Source: Betaproteobacteria bacterium (lineage in GTDB: Bacteria > Pseudomonadota > Gammaproteobacteria > Burkholderiales > Burkholderiaceae_E). Taken from it: 7,457 nt of DNA. The stretch is taken from positions 1 through 7,457 of the forward strand of contig RFPW01000107.1 in NCBI GenBank assembly GCA_009925965.1, read 5' to 3'. Shown here one piece after another: positions 1 through 6,417 of this stretch. A model generated the notes under the pieces. The model worked only from the letters and a program-made list of their open reading frames with translations, was not told the DNA's origin and made no database searches. Position 1 is the first letter of the stretch. Each line of letters opens with the position of its first letter. The position numbers and the translations under genes were made by a program.

Positions 1-489
1 CAGGCCAGCGCACCCCGAATCACCAACGCCCTCAACAACCTCAGCTTTGTGCTGGAGAAGGCGCAGGCTTTCGTGGATGCGAAAAAGCTTGACGAGTCAG
101 CCTTGACCCGCTTTAGGCTCTATCCGGACATGCTCAACATGACCCGCCAAGTGCAGATTGCCTGTGATACGGGCAAAGGCGTTATGGCACGACTGGCTGG
201 CGTCGAAATCCCGACCGATGTCGATAATGAAGAGACCATCGCGGCCCTGAGGGCACGTATTGCAAAGACCGTCGCCTTTATTCAGACCTTTAAGCCCGAA
301 CAGATCGACGGCACCGAAGACAAAGACATCGTGACCCGGCGGGGCGAGAAAGAGACCCACTACAAGGGAATGCAATTCCTGCTTGGGCACGCGCTACCGA
401 ACGTCTACTTTCACTGCACCACGACGTTTTGCATCCTGCGCCACAACGGCGTCGAGATTGGCAAACGCGATTACCTCGGCCACCCCTGA
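1..489 (+). CDS. DUF1993 family protein, 5' end outside window
   Basis: This is a small cytosolic protein of the DUF1993 family, whose members resemble DinB-like four-helix bundles. No biochemical role is established that I can name. The reading frame is open from base 1 and gives 162 residues before TGA at 487-489. The family is usually about 165-175 residues, so only a few N-terminal residues (typically a short Met-...-Tyr lead into QAS) are missing. A GTG at 49 is available, but starting there would remove the conserved first helix (QASAPRITNALNNLS), so I read the gene as starting before the window. Family hallmarks visible are RLYPDMLNMTRQVQIACDTGKG in the first half and the C-terminal block HALPNVYFHCTTTFCILRHN followed by GVEIGKRDYLG. 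There is no signal peptide or membrane segment. The gene converges on the hydratase-family gene with only 7 bp between stop codons. Family assignment is confident; function is unknown. Confidence 0.9.
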   Translation, partial: QASAPRITNALNNLSFVLEKAQAFVDAKKLDESALTRFRLYPDMLNMTRQVQIACDTGKGVMARLAGVEIPTDVDNEETIAALRARIAKTVAFIQTFKPEQIDGTEDKDIVTRRGEKETHYKGMQFLLGHALPNVYFHCTTTFCILRHNGVEIGKRDYLGHP

Positions 490-496
490 TAACGGC

Positions 497-1633
497 CTAC
501 AGTTCTCGCAGCGGGTGGGCCCAACTAGGCCAAGGGCTGACAAAGAATGGGGCGACCATCTCGGCTGTCACCGCGGTGAGTGCAGCGGGCTCCCACCTTG
601 GAAGATGGTCTTTATCCACGGCGAGGGCACGGATGCCTTCGGCCGTCTCGGTCTGGCCTGCACGCCGATTGAGGTGATGAGGATGGAAACAATGCCTCAC
701 CAGGCCGCGCTCCATCCTTAATTCGTCCTCCAAGGTCATCCCCCGCGCGCGCCGAATTTGCTCGAAGGCCACGTGAAGCATCAGTGGCGAACGCTTGGCC
801 AGGACCTCGAGCGTCGATTTAGCCCACGGATGATCCTCAGACGCTAATGCGGCAACGACTTCGGGCACGGATGGCTGACCAAAGCAACGATCGATCAGCA
901 CGTTGAGTGTCGGGCCCGTGGAGGGATCGATCAGCGCGTCCAGCGCGGGATCGACCGGGACGACAGGTTCTTCAAACTCCGCGAGACATTTGCTCAAGCC
1001 CCCCTCGCCTGCCGATCCGGCCAGTACGAGCGCGTCCCAAAGCTCGGCCAAACGATGACTGGGAACATAACGATCAGCCCAGTCGATCTTGATCGCGGTC
1101 GCGGCACCCACGACGGTGCCCGTCAATGCCAACCATTCACCCAGGTGTCCCTTGAGTCGGCTTAAAAAATAGCCACCGCCAACATCGGGAAACAAACCGA
1201 TGAGCGTCTCAGGCATCGCGAGTCGGCTGTTTTCGGTCACGACCCGATGTGAGGCACCTTGGGCCAGCCCCATACCACCACCCATCACGATGCCATCCAG
1301 TAGTACGACCACCGGCTTTGGAAAACAATGAATCAAGTGGTTAAGGGCATACTCTTCGGTAAAGAAGTCCTCGAGTTCCGCTTCGCCCCTCACGGCCGCC
1401 CGATGAAAAAACCGGATATCACCGCCTGCACAAAAATGACCAAATGGTGCTGACTTACCGGCACCGCGGATCGCGACCGCTGCCACTGCAGGATCGTCCT
1501 GCCAAGCCCGCAACGCCGCGGTGATGGCACGGATCATCGCCAACGAGAGCGCATTCAAGGCTTGGGGGCGATTGAGGGTGATACACCCCACGCGACCGCG
1601 GACCCCGGGAATGACTTCAGGACAATGAATCAT
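497..1633 (-). CDS. Enoyl-CoA hydratase/isomerase family protein, 3-hydroxyisobutyryl-CoA hydrolase type
   Basis: This 378-residue crotonase-superfamily protein belongs to the longer ECH_2 / HIBCH-like branch; ordinary enoyl-CoA hydratases are about 260 residues. It probably acts on a short acyl-CoA in the cytosol, either hydrolysing 3-hydroxyisobutyryl-CoA in valine breakdown or acting on a related 3-hydroxyacyl-CoA. The crotonase start (GCITLNRPQALNALS, residues 16-30) is followed by the two oxyanion-hole segments CAGGDIR (68-74) and GIVMGGGMGL (114-123). The block MPETLIGLFPDVGGGYFL (140-157) carries Glu142 and Asp150, matching the acidic pair used by HIBCH enzymes. The C-terminal tail EGIRALAVDKDHLPRWEP (332-349) is typical of this branch. 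The ATG start is forced by an in-frame stop four codons upstream. No Shine-Dalgarno precedes it, but a promoter-like sequence does. It follows the DUF4136 gene by 20 bp. Superfamily membership is certain; the hydrolase-versus-hydratase reaction is inferred. Confidence 0.88.
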   Translation of the reverse strand: MIHCPEVIPGVRGRVGCITLNRPQALNALSLAMIRAITAALRAWQDDPAVAAVAIRGAGKSAPFGHFCAGGDIRFFHRAAVRGEAELEDFFTEEYALNHLIHCFPKPVVVLLDGIVMGGGMGLAQGASHRVVTENSRLAMPETLIGLFPDVGGGYFLSRLKGHLGEWLALTGTVVGAATAIKIDWADRYVPSHRLAELWDALVLAGSAGEGGLSKCLAEFEEPVVPVDPALDALIDPSTGPTLNVLIDRCFGQPSVPEVVAALASEDHPWAKSTLEVLAKRSPLMLHVAFEQIRRARGMTLEDELRMERGLVRHCFHPHHLNRRAGQTETAEGIRALAVDKDHLPRWEPAALTAVTAEMVAPFFVSPWPSWAHPLREL

Positions 1634-1641
1634 CGCAATGA

Positions 1642-1671
1642 ATTAAAAAAGATTTAACCAGGCGACTTCAA
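1642..1671 (-). promoter_or_regulatory. Candidate promoter for the hydratase-family gene, possibly giving a leaderless mRNA
   Basis: Reading the minus strand, TTGAAG (1671-1666) is separated by 18 bp from TTTAAT (1647-1642). These match the sigma-70 -35 consensus at 4 of 6 positions and the -10 consensus at 5 of 6. Eight bases separate the -10 box from the ATG at 1633, so a transcript would start at or within about two bases of the start codon. The gene lacks a Shine-Dalgarno, which fits a leaderless message. The -35 box lies inside the end of the DUF4136 gene. AT-rich stretches produce such matches by chance, so confidence is low. Confidence 0.35.
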
Positions 1672-2331
1672 GGGTACCTCGACGGAGCGCTCTACCCCAC
1701 TCGGGCCCGGGAAATCGGCAAAAAGGGCTCGAATCATTGCCGGCATGACCGTTGCCAGCGAGGATGAATTGCCCTGGCTGCGAACGGTTGCTTCGTAAAG
1801 TCGTTCAGATACTGGCGAAGAGTTAATACCGCCGACCGCAGCGCGTTCAACTCGAAGAGAGAGTTCCCGCAGATAAATCACTCGAACATCACGAGGAAGG
1901 TCCCGGGGAAAAGCCCCGATCGGAAACCCCATGCCGACGGCAGATCCTCGAGGAAATCCTGGTCCGGTGCGACTCCAAACGCCGTAACTACCGTAAAACC
2001 CACTAAACGCATCACCAATCAGGACGGATTGGGCGGTGCCAGAACCGTAACGAAAGCTCACCCGAAGGGATGCCTCGTCGAGTGGCACTTCAATCCAGCG
2101 GCGAGCACGAAGTTGCTCAGAGACTAAGGCGGCATAAGACTGAAACTCCAGGCTCTGAGCCTGCTCGGAATCAACTGGAACCACTGCGAAACGTGGCGCT
2201 GAACCTTGGGTAGCCGGGCCCTCGGCCTGGCCGAGTCGATGAAAAGCGGAAATATCAGATCGAAGGGTGCCGGCGCAACCGCTCAACAAGCTTACTGCGA
2301 CCAGTGCCAAGACTCGTATTGAAATCAACAT
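1654..2331 (-). CDS. DUF4136 domain-containing lipoprotein
   Basis: This 225-residue protein is a predicted outer-membrane-type lipoprotein of the DUF4136 family, whose function is not established. The N-terminus MLISIRVLALVAVSLLSGC is a lipoprotein signal peptide with lipobox L-S-G-C and lipidated Cys19. The +2 residue is Ala rather than Asp, which favours sorting to the outer membrane. The mature part has the family's usual layout. It opens with a strand-rich segment (PRFAVVPVDSEQAQSLEFQSY, about 46-66), followed by LRVSFRYG (89-96). A Gly- and aromatic-rich stretch (about 105-140) comes next, then VIYLRELSLRVE (151-162). The closing motif is ALFADFPGPSGV (202-213). The ATG is supported by a strong ribosome-binding site 5 bp upstream, inside the end of the transporter gene. 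The gene starts 2 bp after the transporter stop and ends 20 bp before the hydratase-family gene, so co-transcription is likely. Assignment rests on overall pattern and the C-terminal motif. Confidence 0.85.
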   Translation of the reverse strand: MLISIRVLALVAVSLLSGCAGTLRSDISAFHRLGQAEGPATQGSAPRFAVVPVDSEQAQSLEFQSYAALVSEQLRARRWIEVPLDEASLRVSFRYGSGTAQSVLIGDAFSGFYGSYGVWSRTGPGFPRGSAVGMGFPIGAFPRDLPRDVRVIYLRELSLRVERAAVGGINSSPVSERLYEATVRSQGNSSSLATVMPAMIRALFADFPGPSGVERSVEVPLKSPG

Positions 2332-2333
2332 CT

Positions 2334-3587
2334 TTACTCCCCGAAAGAATTGTCACGCCACAACCAGACCGAAGAAAACGCAAGCATTGAAGCCGCGACA
2401 ACTGTCGTGAAACCGATGGCATCAAGGCCCACAATGCGGCTCTCACCGATCAACCGAACCAGCAGCGGCCCCAATATCTGTCCAGTCGCGAAGGCGATCG
2501 TCATCCTTGCAAGAAATGGCGTCGGGTTGGCTGCGGCCCGCTCCCGAATCAGCTGTAAGGCGGCCATGGTAATCACCATGAAGGTTCCACCGACTAGTAA
2601 GGCCGCAACGGCCAGGCCCCACAGGGCTTGAGTGAACAGCGGCAAAGCAGCACCCAGGGCGAGCACGCCTTGTGCCACCGCCCAAACACTTCGACGCGGC
2701 CAGGCCGATAACCAGCGTGCGGCAGCGGCTACCGACGCGGTCGCGGCCAACCCGAAGAGGGGCCAGGTCAATCCGAACACCAATGGATCATCGACGAGTT
2801 GCCGTGCCATGACGGGCAAGAACGTGGCGGGAACAATATAGCCAAACGCAAAGGTTCCGTAGCACAGTATGAAATCCCAGTGCTCGGCGGTATCCCTCGA
2901 GCGGCCTTCACCCAATGGTCTCTGGACATGGGACTGAGCAACTGGAGTCGCTGCATGAGCCGGTTCAGAAGGGGGTCCCGAGGGCAATCGGGCGATCACA
3001 AACCCTGCCCCCAAGGCGCATAACACGCCGAGTTCGAGCCATAACCAGTAGGCTGGTTGACGCCCCCCAAGCCAGGTCAGGGTACCCGAGATGACGATAC
3101 CGAGGCCAACGCCCGTGTAGATCCAGGCCCCGGCCTGAGGGGCCTGTCTGCGGGCCAACTCGGCAAGACACCAGCTACTGGCGCAGACCAGCACCCAGGC
3201 GCTAAAAATACCGCTCAACACCCGAAGAATCGCCCCACCAAATCGGAGAGCCACGCTCCCGAATGCCGAACCCTCGGGAAATGCGAAGCCCTCCAGACCT
3301 CCGACTCCGAAGGTGGTCAGCACAATGCCCATGAGGGCGATCCTGAGGCCAAACGTGGGGTTGAGGGAAAAACGCCGCGCCGTCAGAGCACCCAGGAGAT
3401 AGCCCACATAATTTGCGGCCGCCCACTGCGCACCATCGGTGGCCCCCAGAGTGCCGTCACGCAACATGAGAGGCAGGATCGGCGTAAACGCAAAGCGCCC
3501 GATCCCCATTGCAACGATCAGCGCCACCACACCAAGCAGGACAACGTCGGTCGAGCTCGACGCGCCACCCTCAAGCGTTCGATTCAA
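2334..3587 (-). CDS. YbfB/YjiJ-type MFS transporter
   Basis: This 417-residue inner-membrane protein of the major facilitator superfamily has the YbfB/YjiJ layout; its substrate is unknown. The hydrophobic profile fits about 12 transmembrane helices in two halves. The first helix (about 16-41) carries the branch signature MGIGRFAFTPILPLM (27-41). A hydrophilic central loop (about 200-236, rich in Pro, Ser and Arg) separates the halves, and the second half opens with WDFILCYGTFAFGYIVPATF (237-256). The start is TTG at 3587, which overlaps the dbpA stop as TTGA. It is favoured because no ATG occurs before residue 27 and the available GTGs (residues 20-21) lie inside helix 1. The possible ribosome-binding site (AAGG about 10 nt upstream) is weak, so translation probably depends on ribosomes finishing dbpA. 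The lipoprotein gene follows after 2 bp. The family call is firm. Confidence 0.88.
   Translation of the reverse strand: MNRTLEGGASSSTDVVLLGVVALIVAMGIGRFAFTPILPLMLRDGTLGATDGAQWAAANYVGYLLGALTARRFSLNPTFGLRIALMGIVLTTFGVGGLEGFAFPEGSAFGSVALRFGGAILRVLSGIFSAWVLVCASSWCLAELARRQAPQAGAWIYTGVGLGIVISGTLTWLGGRQPAYWLWLELGVLCALGAGFVIARLPSGPPSEPAHAATPVAQSHVQRPLGEGRSRDTAEHWDFILCYGTFAFGYIVPATFLPVMARQLVDDPLVFGLTWPLFGLAATASVAAAARWLSAWPRRSVWAVAQGVLALGAALPLFTQALWGLAVAALLVGGTFMVITMAALQLIRERAAANPTPFLARMTIAFATGQILGPLLVRLIGESRIVGLDAIGFTTVVAASMLAFSSVWLWRDNSFGE
2337..2342 (-). promoter_or_regulatory. Ribosome-binding site of the DUF4136 lipoprotein gene
   Basis: The minus strand reads GGGGAG, then TAAAG, then ATG. This is a strong Shine-Dalgarno with 5 bp spacing, and it overlaps the last codons of the transporter gene, whose TAA stop lies inside the spacer. 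It confirms the ATG at 2331 and suggests translational coupling between transporter and lipoprotein. Confidence 0.8.
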
Positions 3588-5020
3588 AGTTGTCGGACCT
3601 TGACCGATCGACCCTTGACGCGACCGGCATTCAGACCCCGCAACGCCTGATCGGCCACATCACGCCGAACGGCAACATAGGTCGAGAACTCGTTGATGTC
3701 GATCTTCCCTACGCAGGTCGCCTCGAGGCCAAGGTCCTTGGTCAGAGCGCCCAAGACATCGCCAGGGCGAATTTTCTCTTTGCGCCCGCCAAGGATTTGC
3801 AAGGTCACCATGGGTGGGCGCAACGGCTCGGTCGTGCGTTCACCCGCGCCACGAACGGTGCGCTCGAGGTCCGCCAACGGATGCCAGATACTCTCGACGC
3901 CCTGCATCTCATCAATCTTACCGACCCGACCCATCTCGTCCAGACTCGCAAGACTAAACACCAGACCGCTTTCACCTGCACGACCGGTGCGGCCAATCCG
4001 GTGAGTGTGCATTTCAATCTCGGGGGTAATGTCAACATTGATCACGGCCTCGAGACGCTCAATGTCAAGCCCGCGAGCCGCCACATCGGTGGCAACCAGA
4101 ACGCTACAGCTGCGGTTGGCGAACTGGACCAGGACCTGATCGCGGTCACGCTGCTCAAGATCGCCATGAAGTTCGAGCGCGACGAGGCCCTGAGCACGCA
4201 GCACGGTAACGAGGTCTCGACACTGCTGCTTGGTGTTACAAAAAGCGAGCGTTGTTTCGGGACGAAAGTGATTCAGCAGCAGCCCAACCGCATGCAGGCG
4301 TTCATCATCCGTCACCTGATAGAAGCGCTGCTGAATCTGATTTGCCGTATGGCGCTCAGCTAACCGAACTTCCCTTGGATCCCGCAGGTAATGGGCGGCC
4401 ATGTTGGCCACATTGTCGGGGTAGGTCGCCGAGAACAAAAGCGTCTGGCGCCGCGAAGTCGGCGGGCAACGCCGGATGATCGCGGCGATATCCTCCTCAA
4501 ATCCCATGTCCAGCATGCGGTCGGCCTCATCAAGCACCAGCGTCTTGAGGGCGTTCAACGCCAGTGACTCGCGGCTCAGATGGTCGAGGATACGGCCCGG
4601 CGTCCCGACGACGATATGCGCCCCGTGGGTCAAACTCGCGAGTTGCGGCCGGATCGGCGAGCCACCGCAGAGCGTGAGGACCTTGATGTTTTCCTCGGCG
4701 CGGGCAAGGCGCCGCAGTTCGTGCGAAACCTGATCGGCCAGCTCACGGGTCGGACACAGCACCAGCGCCTGCACACCGGTGTTCGGCCCCACCTGAAGCC
4801 TGGACAACAACGGCAACGAGAAGGCAGCTGTCTTGCCGCTTCCGGTCTTTGCCTGAGCGATTAGGTCATGACCCGCCAGGGTCAATGGGAGCGACGCCGC
4901 CTGGATCGGCGTCATGTGCCGGTAACCCAGCTGCTCGAGATTTTGCAACATGGCGCTCGGCAAACCGAGCGTCGTGAACGACGGCCCGGTGCCGGAATTT
5001 GGAGAAGTTGATTCGGTCAT
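3584..5020 (-). CDS. dbpA: ATP-dependent RNA helicase DbpA
   Basis: This is a DEAD-box RNA helicase of 478 residues (E. coli DbpA has 457). DbpA is known to act in late 50S ribosomal subunit assembly, binding hairpin 92 of 23S rRNA through its C-terminal domain. All core motifs are intact: the Q motif region (F15 to Q40, GYRHMTPIQ), motif I AKTGSGKT (57-64), Ia PTRELA (90-95), Ib TPGR (140-143), II DEAD (164-167), III SAT (197-199), V ATDVAARGLDI (310-320) and VI HRIGRTGRAG (340-349). The C-terminal RNA-binding domain (about 404-478) holds GGRKEKIRPGDVLGALTKDL (411-430), VGKIDI and GRVKGRSVKVRQL, the features that separate DbpA from RhlE, SrmB and CsdA. The ATG at 5020 is the only start that keeps the Q-motif phenylalanine. 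No Shine-Dalgarno is seen, and the start lies in a predicted hairpin. The gene follows the lipase-like gene by 44 bp and overlaps the transporter start by 4 bp. Confidence 0.95.
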   Translation of the reverse strand: MTESTSPNSGTGPSFTTLGLPSAMLQNLEQLGYRHMTPIQAASLPLTLAGHDLIAQAKTGSGKTAAFSLPLLSRLQVGPNTGVQALVLCPTRELADQVSHELRRLARAEENIKVLTLCGGSPIRPQLASLTHGAHIVVGTPGRILDHLSRESLALNALKTLVLDEADRMLDMGFEEDIAAIIRRCPPTSRRQTLLFSATYPDNVANMAAHYLRDPREVRLAERHTANQIQQRFYQVTDDERLHAVGLLLNHFRPETTLAFCNTKQQCRDLVTVLRAQGLVALELHGDLEQRDRDQVLVQFANRSCSVLVATDVAARGLDIERLEAVINVDITPEIEMHTHRIGRTGRAGESGLVFSLASLDEMGRVGKIDEMQGVESIWHPLADLERTVRGAGERTTEPLRPPMVTLQILGGRKEKIRPGDVLGALTKDLGLEATCVGKIDINEFSTYVAVRRDVADQALRGLNAGRVKGRSVKVRQL

Positions 5021-5058
5021 CCGGGCATTGTCGCAGTGCCCGGACGATTCGACTCAAC
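5007..5058 (-). promoter_or_regulatory. Imperfect inverted repeat enclosing the dbpA start codon
   Basis: In the minus-strand transcript the arms at 5058-5037 and 5027-5007 are imperfect reverse complements around a 9-nt loop (5036-5028, CUGCGACAA). The inner stem is strong: CCGGGCA pairs with UGCCCGG, followed by a U-A pair, a G-U pair and two more pairs. An A-C mismatch and one bulged A come next, then CGA/UCG pairing, a G-A mismatch and five closing pairs (GUUGA with UCAAC). The dbpA AUG (5020-5018) lies within the 3' arm. No U-run follows, so this is not an intrinsic terminator. It starts 6 nt after the lipase-like gene's stop. A role in limiting dbpA translation or in stabilising the upstream message is inference. 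Confidence 0.5.
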
Positions 5059-5064
5059 GATCGC

Positions 5065-6396
5065 TCATTTCACCGTATCAAAAAGTGCCTTCGCCTGTGC
5101 GTGGCAGAACGGTGGCTCGTAACTGCCGTGATAATTACCGTAGTAAGTCGCGAATGCGGCCGATGTCGGATCCGTCGGTGCTTTACCGCCGGGCCCGTAG
5201 GTTGCCTGGACAAATGCATCCACATCAACTGTGCTGACGTTCGTGAGATTGCGGCTATCAAAGTCCGCTTTCATCGGCACCTGATGCAAGGCCGGTGGCA
5301 CCGTCGGGTCGCCCGCACCGCCACAGAGCAAAAGCTTGGACTTAGGACTCCACCCGAGCAGATCGTTCTTTTTTCCGGCAAGGAATAAGCCATTGTTAGC
5401 ATTCGTCTGCGCATCGGCGATGAAGGCGCTCTGAAAGACCGCGTCCCGAGCCTGTGTGGGTGTCTCACCATTTCTGCCCGGCAACTTGCCCGAGGTCACG
5501 AGCGTCGTGTAGTCGAGCGTCTCACTCGGCAACAAGGTCTCGATGTAGCCGTCGTAGGGCGCTTTAAAGGCATCCCCGACTTTTGAGTAGACGGTCCCGT
5601 AGACTTTTTGCCAGGCGGTCACGAGGTAGGGCACAAAAAACTGGTATCCCGCGATGACCGCGCTCGATTTCAGCGAACCCGACATGTTGTAGGGCCCCGC
5701 GAGATGGGCCCCAGCGACCACGTTGATCTCGCCGGCGTTCTCGCGTTCAATGGCTCGGTGTGCCGCCATCGACGAGTGCCCGCCTTGGGAGTACCCCGTC
5801 AGCATGACCTTGCCAGACAAGGACGAACCGACTCCAGATGCGGCGTTACGGGCCGCGCGGATCGAATCAACCACCGAACTCGCTTCGCTGTCCGCATGCA
5901 GATAAGGGTGGTAAGGATACTTGGACTTTGCAAATCCAAGGTAATCAGTCGCCACCACGGCATAACCTTGCGAAGCATACATAGCCGCGAGCAAGAAGGT
6001 CTCGCCGTCCGCGGGGTTGGCCAGTGTGCGGGGCTTTTGAACGTCCGTACCCTTCGCATAGGCGACAAGACCAGCCGGCGCAGCGCAATCGGTTCCGGAA
6101 GGAACCAGCATGACGCCGGAGGCATTGCTCAACTCACCAGAGACGCCAATGGTGTTGTAGTTGAGCGAGACGACTTTGACATCACACTTCGCGGCGCCGG
6201 TCAGCGCCTTGAACGGGCCCGCATCGATCGCCGCCTTGGGCAGCGTCGCCAAGACCACGGGCGTATCGATCAGCGAACCGCGAGCGGGGTTGTCATCGCC
6301 ACCGCACCCGGCCAAACCAGCGATCGCTGCGGCCAGGGCCGTCAGCAGAACCGGCCTGGCCGTCATCACAGATTTAATTCTAAATTTAGCATTCAT
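5065..6396 (-). CDS. Secreted alpha/beta-hydrolase lipoprotein, secretory-lipase-like esterase
   Basis: This 443-residue protein is predicted to hydrolyse ester bonds on the periplasmic or outer-membrane side of the envelope. Counting from the ATG at 6396, the signal peptide ends in lipobox L28-A-G-C31 and leads into CGGDDN. The nucleophile elbow is GYSQGG with Ser203. GAGDPTVP supplies the likely acid Asp363, and NYHGSYEPPFC the likely His423. The stretch VVATDYLGFAKSKYPYHPYL followed by SEASSVVDSIRAARN resembles the LIP-type secretory lipase family. Four mature cysteines besides C31 (71, 104, 358, 431) could form disulfides. The frame is open up to a TTG at 6411, but GGGGGAG lies between that TTG and the ATG with 6-nt spacing, so the ATG is the real start. 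The gene follows the serine hydrolase by 21 bp. The fold and esterase class are confident; the substrate is unknown. Confidence 0.88.
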   Translation of the reverse strand: MNAKFRIKSVMTARPVLLTALAAAIAGLAGCGGDDNPARGSLIDTPVVLATLPKAAIDAGPFKALTGAAKCDVKVVSLNYNTIGVSGELSNASGVMLVPSGTDCAAPAGLVAYAKGTDVQKPRTLANPADGETFLLAAMYASQGYAVVATDYLGFAKSKYPYHPYLHADSEASSVVDSIRAARNAASGVGSSLSGKVMLTGYSQGGHSSMAAHRAIERENAGEINVVAGAHLAGPYNMSGSLKSSAVIAGYQFFVPYLVTAWQKVYGTVYSKVGDAFKAPYDGYIETLLPSETLDYTTLVTSGKLPGRNGETPTQARDAVFQSAFIADAQTNANNGLFLAGKKNDLLGWSPKSKLLLCGGAGDPTVPPALHQVPMKADFDSRNLTNVSTVDVDAFVQATYGPGGKAPTDPTSAAFATYYGNYHGSYEPPFCHAQAKALFDTVK

Positions 6397-6402
6397 TCTG
6401 TT

Positions 6403-6409
6403 CTCCCCC
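6403..6409 (-). promoter_or_regulatory. Ribosome-binding site that fixes the start of the alpha/beta-hydrolase gene
   Basis: The minus strand reads GGGGGAG, then AACAGA, then ATG. This is a near-ideal Shine-Dalgarno with 6-nt spacing to the ATG at 6396. It rules out the in-frame TTG at 6411, which would place the Shine-Dalgarno inside the coding region and prefix five residues (MGENR) to the signal peptide. Confidence 0.85.
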
Positions 6410-6417
6410 AAAAAATA

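Noticed and set aside
888..960. Repeated GATCGATCAGC/GATCGACC-like words
   Set aside because: They fall in coding sequence as similar Leu-Ile-Asp codons (ALIDPS, VLIDRC). The spacing and flanks do not suggest operators or repeats.
1640..1675. A T-run (six T on the minus strand) just after the DUF4136 stop, as a possible intrinsic terminator
   Set aside because: Only a very weak stem (ACC/GGT) precedes the T-run. A promoter -10 element or an AU-rich leader explains it better.
3057..3650. A 197-codon + strand open frame antisense to the transporter
   Set aside because: Its composition is strongly hydrophilic and Arg/Gln/Pro-rich, as expected from the reverse complement of a membrane-protein gene. 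It has no domain resemblance.
3509..4363. A 284-codon + strand open frame antisense to dbpA
   Set aside because: It is wholly opposite intact helicase motifs and has no recognisable domain or ribosome-binding site. It is a shadow frame.
5021..5043. The CCGGGCA/TGCCCGG stem as a terminator for the lipase-like gene
   Set aside because: No U-run follows on the minus strand; the sequence continues directly into AUGACCGAAUC, the dbpA start.
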